DNA from: Fen-1308 sp035319125
Lineage (GTDB): Bacteria > Nitrospirota > Thermodesulfovibrionia > Thermodesulfovibrionales > Dissulfurispiraceae
Direction: 5' to 3'
Length of the DNA: 64,000 nt
Assembly (NCBI GenBank): GCA_035319125.1
Contig: DATHDG010000012.1
Location: 1 to 64,000, forward strand
Under the pieces are notes generated by a model. The model was given only the letters and a program-made list of their open reading frames with translations, was not told where the DNA came from and searched no databases. Both the position numbers and the translations under genes were made by a program. Positions 60,941-64,000 of the stretch are shown one piece after another (positions within the stretch are counted from its first letter, which is position 1; the number at the start of each line of letters is the position of its first letter).

Positions 60941-61237
60941 TTACGCATGCGCGAGGGCATGTATACCTGCAAGGCGTTTGCCAATGCTCGCTTTCGCGAT
61001 TTTTAGATCGTAAGACGCCTGAAGATTGAGCCAGTACTGCGGCGTCTGGTTAAAAGCGCGACCGAACAACAATGCCAGTTCCGCAGTCACCGGACGATCC
61101 CCTTTAATCACATGCGAAATCCTCATAGGTGATACTCCGATAGTGCGCGCGAACTCGGCTTGAGAGATCCCCATCTCTCCCAAGATTTCTGCCAGAAATT
61201 CTCCCGGATGAATCACAGGTAAACCATTCTTGATCAT
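60941..61237 (-). CDS. higA: HigA-type antitoxin (XRE family)
   Basis: 98 residues from ATG 61237, fixed by AAGGAG upstream; the longer frame to 61357 reads through higB. IHPGEFLAEILGEMGISQAE starts the HigA signature, followed by the HTH (SQAEFARTIGVSPMRISHVI) and NQTPQYWLNLQASYDL. It neutralises HigB and represses the operon. Confidence 0.92.
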   Translation of the reverse strand: MIKNGLPVIHPGEFLAEILGEMGISQAEFARTIGVSPMRISHVIKGDRPVTAELALLFGRAFNQTPQYWLNLQASYDLKIAKASIGKRLAGIHALAHA

Positions 61238-61250
61238 GTTTGTATCTCCT

Positions 61251-61532
61251 TTAGTGGTAATCGACAATTTCAACGTCATAAGCATCGCCTTTTTCAAAGC
61301 GGAAACATACGCGCCATTGATCATTGATGCGAATGCTCCACTGACCTTTGCGGTCATGAGTCAGCGCCTCCAGCCTGTTTGAAGGCGGAATTCGTAAATC
61401 ATCAAGGCATGTGGCCCCGTCCAGTTGCATTAAGCGCATTGCCGCCCGCTTCAGTATATCTTGCGGAAATCGTCGTGATTTCCCGGTGGCAAAGAAGCGT
61501 TCAGTTTCAGCAGAGGCGAATGATTGAATCAT
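61251..61532 (-). CDS. higB: HigB-type toxin (RelE/ParE superfamily)
   Basis: 93 residues. FPQDILKRAAMRLMQLDGA, LEALTHDRKGQWSIRINDQW and RVCFRFEKGDAYDVEIVDYH are the HigB hallmarks, with Arg and His residues of the mRNA interferase. HigB cuts ribosome-bound mRNA. Toxin-first order and a 13-bp gap to higA are normal for this family. A promoter with perfect -10 ends six bases before the ATG. Confidence 0.92.
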   Translation of the reverse strand: MIQSFASAETERFFATGKSRRFPQDILKRAAMRLMQLDGATCLDDLRIPPSNRLEALTHDRKGQWSIRINDQWRVCFRFEKGDAYDVEIVDYH

Positions 61533-61538
61533 GGCCGG

Positions 61539-61567
61539 ATTATAAACAATTTGTTTATTTAAGTCAA
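61539..61567 (-). promoter_or_regulatory. higBA promoter with embedded palindromic operator
   Basis: Minus strand TTGACT (61567-61562), 17-bp spacer, TATAAT (61544-61539), six bases before the higB ATG. The perfect palindrome TAAACAA-A-TTGTTTA (61543-61557) overlaps spacer and -10 and is the likely HigA operator. Confidence 0.6.
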
Positions 61568-61589
61568 GTGGCTAATATCCACATGTGAC

Positions 61590-61844
61590 TCACAACGCCA
61601 ATATGATACGAGAGAGCCACATTCGCGTCCATATCAAGCTGATAAGTAAATATGCGATGGCGGGAAGGGCAATCAAAAAGCGGCTCAATTTTTTACTGAA
61701 GAAATATACGCAAGCAAATATGCCAGCTGAGGCTATGTAGGCGGCTATAAGTGTATCAAACCAGACAATTGGATTGATGATGCTCGCTAATATTGCGGGG
61801 GTAAGAAATACAAGCATCATTATCCTGGCTGCCAAGATCAGCAA
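61590..61844 (-). CDS. small integral membrane protein, function unknown
   Basis: 84 residues, about three hydrophobic helices (IMMLVFLTPAILASIINPIV, LIAAYIASAGIFACVYFF, FLIALPAIAYLLISLIW). Start uncertain: TTG 61844 or an ATG eight codons later; no clear ribosome binding site. No family recognised. Confidence 0.45.
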   Translation of the reverse strand: MLILAARIMMLVFLTPAILASIINPIVWFDTLIAAYIASAGIFACVYFFSKKLSRFLIALPAIAYLLISLIWTRMWLSRIILAL

Positions 61845-61885
61845 ACGAAAACTCAGGGTTGTTAGAGCTGATTTTATGCCTCTTC

Positions 61886-61908
61886 CCCGAGCGAAGCGAT
61901 GGGAAGAA
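61886..61908 (+). repeat. 23-base direct repeat, copy 2
   Basis: Identical to 60838-60860. This copy also forms TCTTCCCC/TGGGAAGA and is followed by the hairpin GTGCGGTT (61921-61928) / AACCGCAC (61932-61939). Confidence 0.65.
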
Positions 61909-61949
61909 CGCCTTGAGGGTGTGCGGTTGCAAACCGCACCACCCGATGG

Positions 61950-62546
61950 TTAGACTCTGAATTTGCCTCTAATTCCAAGAGATATCGTGGAGTCGTATAT
62001 TTGTTTATTGACCGTCAAATCTGGATATTCCGCAGCAATGCCTTTACAAAACTGTGTAAATTCTCTGATCGCAACATTATGATCTTTGCAGCCCTCCGGA
62101 GGCGTTGTGGACCATGAGTAGCCAGGGGCAATAAATCCTTTGTTCCCCTTGTCGTAATATATTCCGCCATTCTCTCTGCATAATTGTAGGAACGGTGCGG
62201 AGGCATAGAATGCGCGCCCATGACTATAACTCTGCTGGTAGTCAAATTCGGTCTTAAAGATAAAAGCTTGATCAAATGTGTTTCGCTGTATTCTCGTGAA
62301 AAAATCAGAATCAACTTTTGTATCGTCGTGCATAAATAAAACGCTCGAAGTTCCATCCCAACAGTTATCGAGATAATATGAATATGCTCCCCATTCAAGG
62401 CCAATATTCTCTCTGAGAATGTAAGGCAAGCCCAACGTGTCACCCGGTTTATTCGCGATAATCATAATATCAAATGCTGGATACACCGACTTCAAAACCA
62501 TATAGAAGTCTTCATAGAAATACCAGCCACAGACACATATTTTCAT
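61950..62546 (-). CDS. glycosyltransferase-like protein
   Basis: 198 residues, no membrane segment. KICVCGWYFYEDFYMVLKS start, IMIIANKPGD, NIGLEWGAYSYYLDN, then VLFMHDDTKVDSDFFTRI, where HDD resembles the metal-binding DXD of GT-A transferases, and late His/Asp residues. The short length and lack of an acceptor domain leave the function open. It lies between attC-like sequence and a repeat in the accessory region. Confidence 0.55.
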   Translation of the reverse strand: MKICVCGWYFYEDFYMVLKSVYPAFDIMIIANKPGDTLGLPYILRENIGLEWGAYSYYLDNCWDGTSSVLFMHDDTKVDSDFFTRIQRNTFDQAFIFKTEFDYQQSYSHGRAFYASAPFLQLCRENGGIYYDKGNKGFIAPGYSWSTTPPEGCKDHNVAIREFTQFCKGIAAEYPDLTVNKQIYDSTISLGIRGKFRV

Positions 62547-62567
62547 TTTTCTTTTCCATTCATATCA

Positions 62568-62628
62568 GCTAATCACGGCGGTCACGCTCCGCTCTTTGGC
62601 GCGACGCTGTGGATCCGCCTCGTTAGAC
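62568..62628 (-). other. attC-like site after the Abi-alpha gene (candidate)
   Basis: Minus strand starts with GTCTAAC (exact RYYYAAC core), then GAGGCGG, with matching CCGCC near the other end, and closes with GATTAGC (imperfect GTTRRRY). It lies four bases after the Abi-alpha stop codon. Degenerate but of the right length (61 bp). Confidence 0.35.
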
Positions 62629-62631
62629 TCA

Positions 62632-63456
62632 TCACGCCTGGATATCCGACTCTGTTCCAGGGCTTGGTAGTTCTATATTTATGCTTGATACGTCGTATAA
62701 AGGTTTTATTTTATCTATATCGAGCTTATTAATATCTGTTCCGCTAAGATGACTGAAACCGTTACCCCAGATAAATAAATCACAACCGAGTATGGTTGGT
62801 GATACGATGATTCCTTGCCCTTTCAAATCTCGGAATTTGGGATGCTTCAGTCCATCAACAAGCACAGCTTCCTTACCGATCAATAATTTCTCTCTAAGCC
62901 CGGTAATCGCATGCAAAACGATACTGTCAAACTGCGATTCGTGGTGTGAACCAAAAATGTCACTTAAGAATGGCTTTGGAATCCTTATTTGTGTTGACTG
63001 TCGATGATAAAGTTTCTCAAATGCCTTATCATCCCTCTTGTTATAAACAGTGCACATTTTCAGATATGTGCTGTAATGTAGCCGTAACTGGAAGGCAGAC
63101 AACCCCTTGATTAAGGAAAGATAGTAAATCCCCCTGTCGTCGTCGCCCATTGCCGACTTTGAGCCGGCCAGCACGCCTCCATAGTACTCGGCCACAAGGT
63201 CGTCTTCGATGAATCTGCCTTCGTCCACAACTTGCTTGAGTACCCTGGGATTCACTGCACCCGGTTGCTCTGCTCTGGCACCTAGTTTTTTATAGGCCTT
63301 CAAGAATAGCCGATCGAGATTGATATCGCATTTCTTGACCAAACCTTCTGTTTTTTCGCCGAGGTATTCGACTGTTGGCCCAAGCAACTTGTTTAATATG
63401 TCTTTAGATCCCAAGATAGCCAATCCAGCACCTGCAATTGTAAGCGGTTCGGCCAT
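62632..63456 (-). CDS. Abi-alpha (DUF4393) family protein, possible phage-defence protein
   Basis: 274 residues. Hydrophobic N-terminus (LTIAGAGLAILGSKDILNKL), then LGPTVEYLGEKTEGLVKKC, VNPRVLKQVVDEG, FIEDDLVAEYYGGVLAGS and a long helical region, the pattern of Abi-alpha/DUF4393 proteins. The family is named for an abortive-infection gene, but its mechanism is unknown. GAGGAGGTTAT precedes the ATG. Accessory location beside toxin-antitoxin genes fits a defence role. Confidence 0.72.
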   Translation of the reverse strand: MAEPLTIAGAGLAILGSKDILNKLLGPTVEYLGEKTEGLVKKCDINLDRLFLKAYKKLGARAEQPGAVNPRVLKQVVDEGRFIEDDLVAEYYGGVLAGSKSAMGDDDRGIYYLSLIKGLSAFQLRLHYSTYLKMCTVYNKRDDKAFEKLYHRQSTQIRIPKPFLSDIFGSHHESQFDSIVLHAITGLREKLLIGKEAVLVDGLKHPKFRDLKGQGIIVSPTILGCDLFIWGNGFSHLSGTDINKLDIDKIKPLYDVSSINIELPSPGTESDIQA

Positions 63457-63469
63457 ATAACCTCCTCAA

Positions 63470-63540
63470 AGTTTACGCCGAAGCTCACGGGGAGGCCGTG
63501 CACTGGAGCATAAGTTGCGAATACTGAAAACGTGCCTAAC
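63470..63540 (-). other. attC-like sequences between the Abi-alpha gene and the gene upstream (candidate)
   Basis: Minus strand shows GTTAGGC (63540-63534), a perfect 3' core, after the upstream gene's stop. Then GCAAC..GCTCCAGTGCACGG, and CCGTGAGCTTCGGCGTAAACT (split here as CCGTGAGC plus TTCGGCGTAAACT), which resembles the 3' half of many attC sites. Two degenerate sites in tandem may be present. Confidence 0.35.
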
Positions 63541-63582
63541 CCCGAAATCGCGGGCAACTTTCACGCCGATCCCGTTCGCTTA

Positions 63583-64000
63583 TTATGGCGCCTTGAAAAT
63601 TAATGCTTTATGTTCTGGTTGGGATATTGTCACTACATCACCGCTTACAAATGCCCAACCCTCGCGTTCACCTATTTCTTTGACTCTGCCTGGATCAGTA
63701 GTCAGTGTAAAGGTCTTTTTTTGCCCAGCAGCGGGGCGTTCGACGTCAGCATTTATAGCAATAGATTGATTTGATATGTTATTTATTTGTGCCACGTCAC
63801 CGCTGCTAAAAAATGCCTTTCTAAACGAAACTTTCACTTTGACTTCGGGTAAATTAGCAAGCTGAATCTTCTGATTTGCCTGCGCAGCGAGCGCCTGCAT
63901 TTTAGCACTTGCGTCAGCTGACATTTTGTCATATTGAGCTTTAAGGTTGGTCAATTCAACGTCTTTCTTGCTGAGTTGAGTGCGTATGTCCTGCCATATA
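63583..64000 (-). CDS. coiled-coil protein with C-terminal beta domain, partial (5' end outside the window)
   Basis: The frame runs open through the right edge, so the N-terminus is missing; a TTG at 63954 is only an internal codon. Visible: coiled coil (QLSKKDVELTNLKAQYDKMS, ASAKMQALAAQANQKIQLAN) and a beta-rich domain with VKVKVSFRKAFFSSGDVA, RPAAGQKKTFTLTTDPG and EREGWAFVSGDVVTI. No family recognised. The strand pattern suggests a surface or periplasmic protein, but no signal can be seen because the start is missing. Confidence 0.7.
   Translation of the reverse strand, partial: IWQDIRTQLSKKDVELTNLKAQYDKMSADASAKMQALAAQANQKIQLANLPEVKVKVSFRKAFFSSGDVAQINNISNQSIAINADVERPAAGQKKTFTLTTDPGRVKEIGEREGWAFVSGDVVTISQPEHKALIFKAP

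Noticed and set aside
60767..61006. 79-codon frame downstream of the NahK-like gene
   Set aside because: Runs over the repeat and hairpin and into antisense higA; no ribosome binding site.

Overview
The window is 64 kb of a Gram-negative bacterial chromosome of roughly 50 % GC, without rRNA, prophage, transposase or CRISPR. FtsEX/EnvC, CtpA, a split transketolase, Kdp, DsrE, paired PilZ proteins and small Cys-rich proteins together suggest a Nitrospirota or Desulfobacterota-like organism. That placement is inference, since no marker gene decides it.

Layout. 1-3.9 kb is accessory: an AT-rich short-chain dehydrogenase followed by an integron attC-like site, a promoter-hairpins-terminator unit that looks like a stand-alone structured RNA, a VapC remnant, an AAA/DUF4143 ATPase and a VapBC pair. 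3.97-10.5 kb is one tight operon: two-subunit transketolase, ftsE, ftsX, envC-like, ctpA and a DnaQ-like exonuclease. 10.5-22.9 kb holds a TSUP exporter with a possible Cys-containing leader peptide, an APH-fold kinase, a chemoreceptor, a PfkB kinase and uvrC, then a FIST-domain protein with its histidine kinase, a class A penicillin-binding protein and a HhH DNA glycosylase. 22.9-34.1 kb runs leftward: a hybrid histidine kinase and a complete kdp potassium operon (27-aa micropeptide, kdpF, A, B, C, a 135-aa exported protein, kdpD, kdpE). 34.3-38 kb has DsrE, an acetolactate-synthase-like enzyme, small Cys proteins and two PilZ proteins. 38.3-42.3 kb is an envelope glycosylation operon (PAP2-PMT fusion, GtrB/ArnC-like transferase, LPG-synthase-type membrane protein). 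A HDOD plus degenerate sigma54-type AAA+ protein follows, then mnmG-rsmG and three tRNA genes (Pro, Arg, His).

47-58.3 kb is an envelope or metal stress module: Spy/CpxP-like protein, ECF sigma factor, CnrY-like single-pass anti-sigma candidate, CnrX-like anchored sensor, a lipoprotein, and an MdtABC-like tripartite RND pump with two different RND subunits and an outer-membrane factor. An ECF-type promoter motif (TGTAAC-N16-CGTC) lies in front of the first gene, suggesting autoregulation. 58.3-64 kb is accessory again: a secreted all-alpha hydrolase-like protein, a NahK-like kinase, HigBA, a small membrane protein, a glycosyltransferase-like protein, an Abi-alpha (DUF4393) protein and a gene cut by the window end, with attC-like sequences and short repeats between several of them.

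A recurrent start signal stands out. At uvrC, mnmG, the AAA/DUF4143 gene, vapB and higB a -10 element ends exactly six bases before the start codon with no Shine-Dalgarno sequence, which suggests leaderless mRNAs. Most other genes have clear GGAGG-type ribosome binding sites.
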